In this document: one piece after another, positions 9,441 through 18,002 of the stretch
Numbering within the stretch: the first letter of the stretch is position 1
Layout: every line of letters begins with the position of its first letter
Assembly (NCBI RefSeq): GCF_004786095.1
Contig: NZ_RHPJ01000002.1
Span: 930,001 to 994,000, forward strand
Source of the DNA: Serinibacter arcticus
GTDB taxonomy: Bacteria; Actinomycetota; Actinomycetes; Actinomycetales; Beutenbergiaceae
Direction: 5' to 3'
Length of the DNA: 64,000 nucleotides
Translations under genes and position numbers: made by a program
Notes under the pieces: generated by a model
Databases searched by the model: none
What the model saw: the letters and a program-made list of their open reading frames with translations, nothing else
What the model was told of the DNA's origin: nothing

Positions 9441-10250
9441 ATGACCCGCACCTGGTGGAAGACCGGGATCGGCCTCGTGCTGATCGCGATCATGCTGTTT
9501 CCCATCTACTGGATGGTGAACGTCTCGCTCACGCGCCGGGACTCGATCCGCCGGGGCGACCTGGTTCCGCTCGACTTCACGCTCGAGCACTACGGGGTCG
9601 TCCTGAGCGAGCAGGGGTCCTTCCTGGCCACGAGCCTGCTGGTCGGGCTCGGCACGGTCGTGGTGACGCTCGCCGTCGCCGCGCCCGCCGGCTACGCCCT
9701 GGCCAAGCTGGCCCTGCCCGGCCGGCGCACGCTCAGCTTCCTGCTGATCGTCGCGCAGATGGTGCCGGCGGTCGTGATGGCGCTGGGGTTCTACTCGCTG
9801 TACTCCCGCTACGGCCTCCTCGACACGATCCCCGGGCTCATCGTCGCGGACTCCACGATCGCCGTGCCGTTCGCGGTGATGCTGCTGGCGGCCTTCATGA
9901 CGGGCATCCCGAAGGAGCTGATCCAGGCGGCCGAGCTGGACGGCGCCTCCACCTGGCGCACCTTCCGGTCGGTGATCCTCCCGGTCTCGCGCAACTCCGC
10001 GGTCACCGTCGCGCTCTTCGCCTTCCTGTGGGCGTGGTCGGACTTCGTCTTCGCCTCCACGCTCAACCGTGGCGGCGGCGACCTGCGGCCCATCACCATG
10101 GGCATCTACAACTACATCGGCGCCCAGAACCAGGAGTACGGACCGATGATGGCCACCGCCGTCGTCGCCTCCGTGCCGACGGCGATCCTGCTCATCGTCG
10201 CGCAGCGGTACGTGGCGGCGGGGGTCACGGCCGGCGCCGTGAAGGACTGA
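9441..10250 (+). CDS. ABC sugar importer permease, MalG-type
   Basis: A 269-residue second channel subunit of the CUT1 importer with about six membrane segments. The EAA loop reads QAAELDGASTWRTFR. It begins one base after the stop of the MalF-type subunit. The C terminus is short and ends in VKD, lacking extra domains. The GH31 glycosidase follows after 42 bases with no terminator, so import and intracellular hydrolysis are probably transcribed together. Confidence 0.92.
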   Translation: MTRTWWKTGIGLVLIAIMLFPIYWMVNVSLTRRDSIRRGDLVPLDFTLEHYGVVLSEQGSFLATSLLVGLGTVVVTLAVAAPAGYALAKLALPGRRTLSFLLIVAQMVPAVVMALGFYSLYSRYGLLDTIPGLIVADSTIAVPFAVMLLAAFMTGIPKELIQAAELDGASTWRTFRSVILPVSRNSAVTVALFAFLWAWSDFVFASTLNRGGGDLRPITMGIYNYIGAQNQEYGPMMATAVVASVPTAILLIVAQRYVAAGVTAGAVKD

Positions 10251-10292
10251 AGGGCAAGGACTGACCATGAACCAGCACCACGAGAGGCAACG

Positions 10293-12308
10293 ATGAGGGA
10301 CTTCGAGGTCGACGACGACCGACTGACCTGGCGCGGCGACGGCGAGACGATCGTCGTGCAGGCGTGGGGCACGGACAGCCTGCGCGTGCGGAGCGTGCTC
10401 ATGGGCGAGGTGATCGACACCGACTACGCCCTGCTGGCGCTCGCGGACCAGAGCGCCGCCGTCGAGGTGACGGGGGCGGTGGCCACCATCACCAACGGCC
10501 GCCTCACGGCGCGCCTGACGTCCCGCGCCTTCTACGACGAGCAGACACAGCACGACCGCTCAACGTGCGCGATCGAGTTCCTCGACGGGGCGGGCGAGGT
10601 GGTGCTGCGCGAGCTGGGTGTCGGCGGATCGCTCAAGCTGAAGGCGCGCGCGTTCCGCCCGATCGTCGGCGGTGACCACGCGCTGCGGGTGTCGTTCGAG
10701 GCGTCACCGGGGGAGAAGCTCTACGGCATGGGGCAGTACCAGCAGGAGATCCTCGACATCAAGGGGTCGACGTTCGAGCTGGCGCACCGCAACTCCCAGG
10801 CGTCGGTGCCCTTCGTCCACTCCAGCCTCGGGTACGGCTTCCTGTGGCACGACCCCGCCATCGGGCGGGCCACGTTCGCCACGAACCGCACGGAGTGGAC
10901 GGCGGAGTCGACCAGGCAGCTCGACTACTGGGTCACGGTGGGGGACACCCCGACCGAGATCACGCGCCACTACACCGAGGCCACCGGCCGTGCGCCGATG
11001 ATGCCCGAGCACGGCCTCGGCTTCTGGCAGTGCAAGCTGCGGTACTCCTCGCAGGAGGAGCTGCTCGCCGTGGCGCGCGAGCACAAGCGGCGCGGGCTGC
11101 CGATGGACGTGATCGTGGCCGACTTCTTCCACTGGCCGCAGATGGGCGACTTCCGGTTCGAGGAGGAGTTCTGGCCCGACCCCAAGGCGATGGTGACGGA
11201 GCTCGGTGAGCTCGGCATCGAGCTCATGGTCTCGGTCTGGCCGCAGATCGCGGTGGCGTCGGAGAACTACGCCGAGCTCCGCCGTCGCAACTTCCTGGTG
11301 AAGGCCGAGCGCGGCATGGACGTGCACATGTCCTTCGAGGGGCCGAGCGCGTTCTACGACGTGACCAACCCGGCCGCGCGCGAGCACCTGTGGACGCTCC
11401 TCAAGCGGAACTACGTCGACCACGGCATCACGCTGTTCTGGCTGGACGAGGCGGAGCCGGAGTACGGCGAGTACGACTTCGACAACTACCGCTACCACCT
11501 CGGCTCCAACGTGCAGATCGGCAACCTCTACCCGCAGCTGTTCGCCCGAGCGGTGTACGACGGGCAGGTCGCCGACGGCATCGCCGACCCCGTGAACCTG
11601 CTGCGGTGCGCGTGGGCGGGGTCGCAGCGCTACGGCGCGCTGGTCTGGTCGGGGGACATCCACTCGACGTTCACGGACCTCCGGCGTCAGGTGGTCGCGG
11701 GTCTGCACATGGGCATCGCCGGGATCCCGTGGTTCACCACCGACATCGGGGGCTTCCACGACGGCGACGCCCGTGACCCGGCCTTCCGGGAGCTGCTCGT
11801 GCGGTGGTTCCAGTTCGGCGTCTTCTGCCCGGTGATGCGGTTGCACGGCGACCGCCGCCCGTACTCGGACGTCACGGCGGCCGACGGTTCGCGCCGGCTC
11901 CGCTCGGGCGGGCCCAACGAGCTCTGGAGCTTCGGCGAGGAGACGTATGCGGTGCTGGCCGACCTGGTCCACCTGCGCGAGCGGCTGCGGCCGTACACCC
12001 GGGACCTCATGGAACGGGCTCACCTCGAGGGGACCCCTGTGATGCGGGCGATGTTCTACGAGTTCCCCGGTGACGAGCGCTGCTGGGACCTCGCCGACCA
12101 GTACATGTACGGGCCCGATCTGCTCGTGGCGCCCGTGATGCACGCCGGGGTGCGGGAGCGGTCGGTGTACCTGCCGGCCGGTACCGGCTGGATCGACGCC
12201 GCGAGTGGTGCGCGGCACGAGGGCGGCGTCGAGGTGCGGGTGGACGCCCCGCTCGAGGTCGTGCCCGTCTTCGTGCGCGAGGGCGCCGCGGTGCGGCTGC
12301 ACGCGTGA
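10293..12308 (+). CDS. GH31 family glycosidase (alpha-glucosidase/xylosidase/galactosidase type)
   Basis: A 671-residue family 31 glycoside hydrolase without a signal peptide, so probably cytoplasmic and acting on sugars brought in by the preceding ABC importer. An N-terminal beta-sandwich (residues 1-220) precedes the barrel. The nucleophile is D385 in FWLDEAEPE, and D455 in WSGDIH is the likely acid/base. GIPWFTTDIGGF and MRLHGDR are typical GH31 strand motifs. The DEAEPE form differs from classical alpha-glucosidases and occurs in several GH31 subgroups, so the glycosidic bond cleaved cannot be told from the sequence alone. A GAGAGG Shine-Dalgarno lies shortly before the ATG. A terminator hairpin follows at 12357. 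Confidence 0.9.
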   Translation: MRDFEVDDDRLTWRGDGETIVVQAWGTDSLRVRSVLMGEVIDTDYALLALADQSAAVEVTGAVATITNGRLTARLTSRAFYDEQTQHDRSTCAIEFLDGAGEVVLRELGVGGSLKLKARAFRPIVGGDHALRVSFEASPGEKLYGMGQYQQEILDIKGSTFELAHRNSQASVPFVHSSLGYGFLWHDPAIGRATFATNRTEWTAESTRQLDYWVTVGDTPTEITRHYTEATGRAPMMPEHGLGFWQCKLRYSSQEELLAVAREHKRRGLPMDVIVADFFHWPQMGDFRFEEEFWPDPKAMVTELGELGIELMVSVWPQIAVASENYAELRRRNFLVKAERGMDVHMSFEGPSAFYDVTNPAAREHLWTLLKRNYVDHGITLFWLDEAEPEYGEYDFDNYRYHLGSNVQIGNLYPQLFARAVYDGQVADGIADPVNLLRCAWAGSQRYGALVWSGDIHSTFTDLRRQVVAGLHMGIAGIPWFTTDIGGFHDGDARDPAFRELLVRWFQFGVFCPVMRLHGDRRPYSDVTAADGSRRLRSGGPNELWSFGEETYAVLADLVHLRERLRPYTRDLMERAHLEGTPVMRAMFYEFPGDERCWDLADQYMYGPDLLVAPVMHAGVRERSVYLPAGTGWIDAASGARHEGGVEVRVDAPLEVVPVFVREGAAVRLHA

Positions 12309-12356
12309 GCCCTCGTCCTCGCTGAACGATCCGCTGCCCGATCCGCCTTCGGGTGG

Positions 12357-12387
12357 CGACGCCCCGGCCACCTCGGTCGGGGCGTCG
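12357..12387 (+). terminator. terminator of the importer/GH31 operon
   Basis: A perfect 10-bp stem (12357-12366 with 12378-12387) with an 11-base loop lies 49 bases after the GH31 stop and before the promoter of the next gene. Confidence 0.65.
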
Positions 12388-12473
12388 TCGTGCCGTCGAG
12401 GTGGCGCTGCGGGTGGGCGCGCTCCCATCCGCAGGGTGCGAGAACCCGGGGATCGCAGGCCGCCGTCGCCCCC

Positions 12474-12522
12474 TTGTCAGATCGACGTGAGCGTCCTACC
12501 GTAGATGGTGAACCGGTTCACC
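12474..12522 (+). promoter_or_regulatory. promoter with second LacI operator, before the clan GH-A enzyme
   Basis: TTGTCA at 12474-12479 and TACCGT at 12497-12502 are 17 bases apart. The palindrome GGTGAACCGGTTCACC at 12507-12522 is identical to the one at 7040-7055, and both are followed by GCCGG. The LacI protein at 5966 is the natural candidate regulator. Confidence 0.82.
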
Positions 12523-12583
12523 GCCGGGCGACCCGAGGAGCCTCGGGTCGAGATCTCAATGACGAGAAAGCAGGTAGTCCCTG

Positions 12584-15500
12584 ATGCCAGCACCCCAGCA
12601 GAGCCCCGCGCGCCACGTGCGCCGGGGTCCACTCGCGGTGGTGGCGGCGAGCGCGCTCGTCGCACCGCTGCTCATCCCCGTCGCGGCCGCGGCCGACGTC
12701 CCCGGCCCTGTCCTGCACTACGAGTTCGAGGCCGACCAGATCTCGGGCGACACGATCCAGGACCTCTCGCCCAGCAACCTCGACGGGCGCATCGTCAACG
12801 CCTCGGCGCTCGAGGACCGCGAGGGCCGCGAGCCCGGAACCGCGGCCCTCGGACTGACGGGCGGTGCGGCCGACGCGGCAGCCCCGTACGTCGAGATCCC
12901 CGGCGGCCTGTTCACCGACCTGTCCGAGGTCACCATCTCGACGTGGGTCGAGTGGGACGGCGGGCCGGACTTCCAGTGGGTCTACGGCCTCGGGAAGGAC
13001 GCGAGCAGCGCCACGTTCCTCACGCCGTCGTTCCAGGGCCAGGCCACGGCGCGATCGTCGATCAAGCCGGTCAACGGTGGGGCCGAGGTCGGCGCGGCGA
13101 GCTCCGCCAAGCTCCCCACGGACACGTGGGTGAACGCGGTCACCGTCATCGACGGCGACGTGCTGAGCTTCTACGTCAACGGCGTGCTGGTGAACCAGCA
13201 GGCGGCGACGGCCGACGTCGCGAGCATCCTGAACGACCCGACGGGGCGCACCTCTGGCTTCCTCGGCCGCTCGTTCTGGTCGCACCCGTTCTTCGACGGC
13301 GCGATCGACGACGTCCGGGTCTACGACGCGGCGCTGACGGCCGACCAGGTCGTGGAGGTCTTCGGGGGAGAGGTTGCCGACCTCGAGTCCGTCGCTCCGT
13401 CCTCGTTCCAGGTGGCCACGACCACCGGGGTCGCCCCCGCGCTGCCTGCGACGGCCACGGGCACCTTCTCCGACGGCCTGACCCGTCCGGTACCGATCAC
13501 GTGGCAGCCGGTCGACCCGGCCCGCTACCAGAACGCCGGGACGTTCACGGTCGAGGGCTCCGTGGAGGGGCTCGACACCGTGCTCACCGCGACCGTGACC
13601 GTGCGCACGGCGGGAGCGCTGACCATCGACGTCGGCGAGTCCACCGGCCCGTTCCACGGTGGCGCCTCGGGAACGCTCTACGGCCTCTACGACGAGGGTC
13701 TGCCCTCCAACAACCTCATCGACGCGATCAACCTCAAGACGGTCGCGACCAAGGCGCAGGACGGGCCGCAGCACCCCGGCGCGGACGCCCTCGAGATCGT
13801 CAAGGGCCTCGCGGACTCCTCCGACGGCGACGTGTACATCTACATGACGGACATCCACCGCGGCTTCCCGTACCAGTGGCCGGGGGACAGCCCGCAGGAG
13901 AAGCTGGACATCTACATGGACAAGCTCGCCGTCCAGGTGGACCAGGTGCTCGCGCTGCCGGAGGAGTACCAGGACAACGTCGTCTTCATGCCGTACAACG
14001 AGCCCGAGGGCAACATGTTCGGCGACGGCGAGTGGTCGTACAACCGCGTGAACTGGTTGAACGACCCGACCGACTTCTTCGCCGCCTGGGACAGGGCGTA
14101 CGAGCTGATCAAGGGCAAGATGCCTGACGCCCGGATCGGCGGACCCAACACGAGCATCCTGTACGACCAGGTCCACGGCTTCTTCGAGCACGCCGTCGAG
14201 GCGGGCACCGTGCCCGACGTGACGGCGTGGCACGAGCTCAGCAACCCGGCCACGATCCGTTCGAGCGTGGACCGCTACCGCGGGTGGGAGCGCGAGATCT
14301 TCGTCGGCACGCCCTACGAGGGCACGGAGCTGCCGATCAACATCACCGAGTACGCGTTCAACTACCACACCTCGGTGCCCGGTCAGATGGTCCAGTGGAT
14401 CTCGGCGCTGGAGGACTCCAAGGTGTACGGGGACATCGCCTACTGGAACATCGACGGCAACCTGAGCGACTCCGCCGTCCAGGCCAACCGCGCGAACGGC
14501 CAGTGGTGGCTGCTGAACGCCTACGCGCAGATGACCGGCGACACCGTGCAGGTCACCCCGCCGCAGCCGGACGTCTCCTACACGCTCCAGGGCGTGGCCA
14601 CCCGCGACGACGCCAAGTCCCAGGTCCGCGCGCTGTTCGGCGGCGCCGGCGGCAACACGCTCGTGGACTTCCAGAACGTACCGGCCGACCTCTTCGGCGG
14701 GACGGCGCACGCCGTCGTCCAGGAGATCTCCTGGAGCGGTCAGATCGGCGACTCGGCCAACCCGCCCGTCGTCGCGGAGCTCGACGTCCCGGTGGTCGAC
14801 GGCGCCGTCCAGCTCGGCTTCGGGTCGGCCGACCTGCCGACGCTCGACGCCGAGTCGGCCTACCTCGTGATCCTCACCCCCGGTGAGAACTCGTCGGCGA
14901 CGTCGGTCGCCCCCACCCTGTTCGAGGGGTCCTACGAGGCGGAGTCCGCCGGCTTCAGCGGTTCGCCGCGCTTCGTGAACGGGCCGGAGGGGTCGCCGCA
15001 GGACGTCGGCAAGTTCTACACCTCCGGCGGCTACAACGTCGGCGGTCTGCGCACCGGGTCCAGCCTCGCGCTCGACTTCGAGGTCGACGTGCCGCAGGAC
15101 GGCACCTACGACCTGAGCGTCTTCGCCAGCTCGCTCAACACCTTCGAGAGCGTCGCGGAGCAGGGTCCGACGAACGTCTTCCTCACGGTCGACGGCGGGC
15201 AGGAGCAGGAGATCTTCCTTCCCCTGGGCTACAAGTGGGTGGTCTGGGACCAGGCCCGCACCGCGGTCGACCTGACCGCGGGCGCCCACACGATCACGCT
15301 GTCCGCGCGGAGCGCGTCCGGTGACGGCGCCACGAAGGGCGACGCGCTGATCGACAAGATCGACCTGTCGCTGGCGAACCCGGACTTCACCGCGTCCTAC
15401 GAGGCCGAAAACGCCCTCCTGGACGGGTCGAGCGCGACCTACGACGTCGCCGGACTGTCCGGTTCGGGCGGGGCGACGGTCGGCGTCGGCGAGTCCGTGA

Positions 15501-16813
15501 CGTTCTGGGTCCACTCCGCCCGCGACGAGGCGGCCACCCTGCTGCTGGACCGCAGCGGCGGGGCGGTCGACGTGGCCGTCAACGGCCAGGCCGTGGGCTC
15601 GCAGGACGAGACCGTCGCGTTCCTCAGCGGTGGCATCAACAAGGTCGAGGTCACCGGCGCCGCCGGCGAGAGCGTGATCGACCGGCTCCGCGTCGTGCCC
15701 GACGCCGACCTGCTCGCCTCCACGACCTACCAGGCCGAGGACGCCGTGCTGGCCGGGACCGCCCAGGTCACCCCGCTCTCGCTCGCCGAGGGCGGCGAGG
15801 TCGTCACGAGGGTCGGTGGGGCGCCGGACAACGACAGCACGCTGACGTTCGACGCCGTCGAGGTCGAGGAGGCCGGGACCTACGCGGTCACGGTCCGCTA
15901 CTCCAACGAGGAGCAGTCCCCGGCCACGCACTACAACCCCGACCCGCTGGGCCGCTACGCCTACGTGACCGTCAACGGCGGCGAGGAGCAGCGGGTCCTC
16001 TTCCCGCACTCCTTCCACGAGAACAACTTCTGGGAGCTCACGTTCCTGGCCGAGCTCGACGCCGGGACCAACGAGCTCGCCTTCGCCTCGCGCGAGAAGA
16101 CGAACTTCGACGGCGTCACCTACGCCTCGCAGACGTGGCCCGGGATCCTGCTGCGCTCGCAGTGGGCCCCGAACATGGACTCGGTCCGCGTCACGCCGTT
16201 CACGGGTCCGGCGGGGGAGGAGCCCCAGCCCGAGGTTCCGTTCGTGGACGTGCCGGAGGGGTCGCTGTTCTTCGAGGAGATCGCGTGGCTTGCCTCGGCG
16301 GGGATCTCGACGGGGTGGGAGCTGCCGGACGGGTCGTTCGAGTTCCGTCCGGTGACGCCGATCGCGCGTGATGCGATGGCGGCCTTCCTGTACCGCGAGG
16401 CGGGGTCGCCGGACTTCACGGCGCCCACCACCTCGCCGTTCTCGGACGTGGACGTGAGCAACCAGTTCTACAAGGAGATCGCGTGGCTGGCGGAGGAGAA
16501 GATCTCCACCGGCTGGGTCCAGGCCGACGGGACCGCCCAGTTCCGTCCGCTGGAGCCGATCGCGCGTGACGCGATGGCGGCGTTCCTGCACCGCGCCGCG
16601 GGTTCCCCCGCGGTGGAGCTGCCGGCGGTGTCGCCGTTCGACGACGTGACTCCGGCGACACAGTTCTACGCGGAGATCTCCTGGATGTACGAGCAGGAGA
16701 TCACCACGGGCTGGACGGGCAACGACGGGACGCGGATCTACCGTCCCCTCAGCCCGGTCAACCGGGACGCGATGGCGGCGTTCCTCTACCGGTTCCACCA
16801 CAACCTCGGCTGA
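12584..16813 (+). CDS. large secreted clan GH-A glycosidase (GH39-like) with CBM and SLH domains
   Basis: A 1409-residue exported surface enzyme. Residues 1-37 are a signal peptide. Residues 40-265 form a LamG/concanavalin-like domain (ISTWVEWDGG, FLGRSFWSHPFFDGAIDDVRVYD). A Big_4-type Ig domain follows at about 268-340. The catalytic barrel spans about 345-680: E473 in PYNEPEGN is the probable acid/base and E589 in NITEYAFNY the probable nucleophile, the clan GH-A pattern seen in GH39 and relatives. Two or three CBM6/35-like jelly rolls (YEAESAGF, YEAENALL, YQAEDAVL) cover about 785-1210. Residues 1220-1409 are three SLH-like repeats. Its own promoter shares the LacI operator with the importer operon. 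GH39 includes galactosyl-arabinofuranosidases acting on gum arabic, which would fit this locus, but the exact family and substrate are unproven. Confidence 0.8.
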   Translation: MPAPQQSPARHVRRGPLAVVAASALVAPLLIPVAAAADVPGPVLHYEFEADQISGDTIQDLSPSNLDGRIVNASALEDREGREPGTAALGLTGGAADAAAPYVEIPGGLFTDLSEVTISTWVEWDGGPDFQWVYGLGKDASSATFLTPSFQGQATARSSIKPVNGGAEVGAASSAKLPTDTWVNAVTVIDGDVLSFYVNGVLVNQQAATADVASILNDPTGRTSGFLGRSFWSHPFFDGAIDDVRVYDAALTADQVVEVFGGEVADLESVAPSSFQVATTTGVAPALPATATGTFSDGLTRPVPITWQPVDPARYQNAGTFTVEGSVEGLDTVLTATVTVRTAGALTIDVGESTGPFHGGASGTLYGLYDEGLPSNNLIDAINLKTVATKAQDGPQHPGADALEIVKGLADSSDGDVYIYMTDIHRGFPYQWPGDSPQEKLDIYMDKLAVQVDQVLALPEEYQDNVVFMPYNEPEGNMFGDGEWSYNRVNWLNDPTDFFAAWDRAYELIKGKMPDARIGGPNTSILYDQVHGFFEHAVEAGTVPDVTAWHELSNPATIRSSVDRYRGWEREIFVGTPYEGTELPINITEYAFNYHTSVPGQMVQWISALEDSKVYGDIAYWNIDGNLSDSAVQANRANGQWWLLNAYAQMTGDTVQVTPPQPDVSYTLQGVATRDDAKSQVRALFGGAGGNTLVDFQNVPADLFGGTAHAVVQEISWSGQIGDSANPPVVAELDVPVVDGAVQLGFGSADLPTLDAESAYLVILTPGENSSATSVAPTLFEGSYEAESAGFSGSPRFVNGPEGSPQDVGKFYTSGGYNVGGLRTGSSLALDFEVDVPQDGTYDLSVFASSLNTFESVAEQGPTNVFLTVDGGQEQEIFLPLGYKWVVWDQARTAVDLTAGAHTITLSARSASGDGATKGDALIDKIDLSLANPDFTASYEAENALLDGSSATYDVAGLSGSGGATVGVGESVTFWVHSARDEAATLLLDRSGGAVDVAVNGQAVGSQDETVAFLSGGINKVEVTGAAGESVIDRLRVVPDADLLASTTYQAEDAVLAGTAQVTPLSLAEGGEVVTRVGGAPDNDSTLTFDAVEVEEAGTYAVTVRYSNEEQSPATHYNPDPLGRYAYVTVNGGEEQRVLFPHSFHENNFWELTFLAELDAGTNELAFASREKTNFDGVTYASQTWPGILLRSQWAPNMDSVRVTPFTGPAGEEPQPEVPFVDVPEGSLFFEEIAWLASAGISTGWELPDGSFEFRPVTPIARDAMAAFLYREAGSPDFTAPTTSPFSDVDVSNQFYKEIAWLAEEKISTGWVQADGTAQFRPLEPIARDAMAAFLHRAAGSPAVELPAVSPFDDVTPATQFYAEISWMYEQEITTGWTGNDGTRIYRPLSPVNRDAMAAFLYRFHHNLG

Positions 16814-16847
16814 CCCCGAGGAGCTCGACGGGCCACGTCCGGAGTCG

Positions 16848-16885
16848 CCGACGGCCCCCACGCTCACGAGCGTGGGGGCCGTCGG
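16848..16885 (+). terminator. bidirectional terminator hairpin
   Basis: A stem of about 17 bp (arms 16848-16864 and 16869-16885, very short loop) lies between the convergent ends of the GH-A enzyme gene and the SGNH hydrolase gene. It can serve both strands. Confidence 0.75.
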
Positions 16886-16930
16886 TCGGTCTGCGCAGCC
16901 CGGTCGTCGTCCGGGTCGGGTGCCGGCGAC

Positions 16931-17800
16931 TCAGCCGCGCCGTTCCACGGTGAGGTAGCCGGGCTGCTTCGGCACCCGCAGGTCGCCGGAGGAGCGTCCG
17001 CGCAGGCGGCGGGTCGCCCAGGGGTAGGCGTGCTCGCGGAACCAGGCCGAGTCCGCGGCCAGGCGCTCGCGTGCGGGGGCCGGGTCCAGGGGAGCGAGCG
17101 GATCGTCCCAGGCGGCGTCGTCGGGCTCGAGCCCGAGACCGACGAGCGCGGCCTGCGCGACGCGTTCGTGGCCGTCGGCGAGCAGGTGGATGCGGTCGGC
17201 GCTCCACATGCGCCAGTCCCCGAGGGAGCGCATGCCCCAGACGTCGACGACGTGCGCGCCGTGACGCCGCGCGATGGACCAGACGAGGGAGTTGAAGATC
17301 CCCACGCGTGCCCGGGTCGAGGAGATGAGCACGGCGCCGCGGGAGTCGACGCCGGTCGCGAGCAGCACGTCGCTGCCCGCGCCGCGCAGCTCGACCACGG
17401 CCGCCTCGAGCCTGCCGGCGATCGCGTCGATGTCGACGGCCGGCCGCAGGATGTCGTTGCCGCCGGCGACGATCGAGACGAGGTCCGGCTTCATCTCCAG
17501 CGCCAGCGGCACCTGCTCGGTCACGACGGCGGGCAGCAGCTTCCCGCGCACGGCCAGGTTCGCGTACCGCAGGCCCTCGCCCTCGGGGCGACGGTCGGCC
17601 AGGTGGCCGGCCAGCAGGTCGGCCCAGCCGCGCAGCCGGAGCAGGCGCGACTCGGGGGCGTGCGGGTTCGCCGCGGCCCAGGCCGAGAGGTCGGGGCTGG
17701 GGAGGGCGTCGTCGTCGAGGACGTCCCACAACCCCTCGGAGAAGGAGTCGCCGAGGGCGACGTAGGAGGACCAGGGTGCAGCAGCCGTCATGCCTCTCAT
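16931..17800 (-). CDS. SGNH/GDSL-family hydrolase
   Basis: A 289-residue esterase/lipase-like hydrolase. Block I is YVALGDSFSEG with the serine nucleophile, the GGND block follows at mid-protein, and DRIHLLADGH supplies the Asp and His of the catalytic block V. No signal peptide is evident, so it is probably cytoplasmic. The substrate is unknown. An internal ATG four codons downstream (MTAAAPW) is an alternative start. Its upstream region is occupied by the odd 21-nt repeat array, which lies between this gene and the preceding ung gene on the same strand. Confidence 0.85.
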   Translation of the reverse strand: MRGMTAAAPWSSYVALGDSFSEGLWDVLDDDALPSPDLSAWAAANPHAPESRLLRLRGWADLLAGHLADRRPEGEGLRYANLAVRGKLLPAVVTEQVPLALEMKPDLVSIVAGGNDILRPAVDIDAIAGRLEAAVVELRGAGSDVLLATGVDSRGAVLISSTRARVGIFNSLVWSIARRHGAHVVDVWGMRSLGDWRMWSADRIHLLADGHERVAQAALVGLGLEPDDAAWDDPLAPLDPAPARERLAADSAWFREHAYPWATRRLRGRSSGDLRVPKQPGYLTVERRG

Positions 17801-17821
17801 GGTGGCACCGCCCCGCTCCGC

Positions 17822-18002
17822 GAGGTACTTCTGGGCGTTCGCGAGGCCTTTTCGGGCGTCCGCGAGGCACTTTGGGGCGTTCGCGAGGTACTTTCCGTCG
17901 GCTCGGGCGCCCGAGAAGCACCTCGGAAACGCCCGAAACCACCTCGCCGATGCCCGAAAACACCTCGGGAACGCCCCAAAGGACCTCGCTGATCAGGCGG
18001 GG
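17822..18002. repeat. inverted array of 21-nt repeats (4 direct + 4 inverted units)
   Basis: Four units beginning GAGG(T/C) start at 17822, 17843, 17864 and 17885, exactly 21 bases apart (consensus GAGGTACTTTCGGGCGTTCGC minus variants, given here as GAGGTACTTT then GGGCGTTCGC). Four reverse-complement units beginning (C/G)ACCTCG start at 17919, 17940, 17961 and 17982, again exactly 21 bases apart. The centre holds the perfect palindrome CTCGGGCGCCCGAG (17902-17915). The last unit runs over the stop codon of ung (17993-17995). The whole could fold into one long imperfect hairpin. Confidence 0.85.

Noticed and set aside
7009-12522. Missing ABC ATPase as evidence of a broken importer
   Set aside because: CUT1 importers in Gram-positive bacteria commonly use a shared ATPase encoded elsewhere, and all present genes are intact.
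12518-16867. Very long open frame on the minus strand opposite the clan GH-A enzyme
   Set aside because: Its translation is Arg/Val/Gly-rich low-complexity with no motif, while the plus strand encodes clear domains. It is a GC-codon shadow.
17797-17979. Small protein with seven-residue repeats coded by the 21-nt array
   Set aside because: 21 nt is a multiple of three so any frame gives heptad repeats. No start signal or family resemblance is seen, and the inverted half breaks the pattern.
17822-18002. CRISPR array
   Set aside because: The 21-nt units are contiguous with no spacers, half are inverted, and no cas gene is present.
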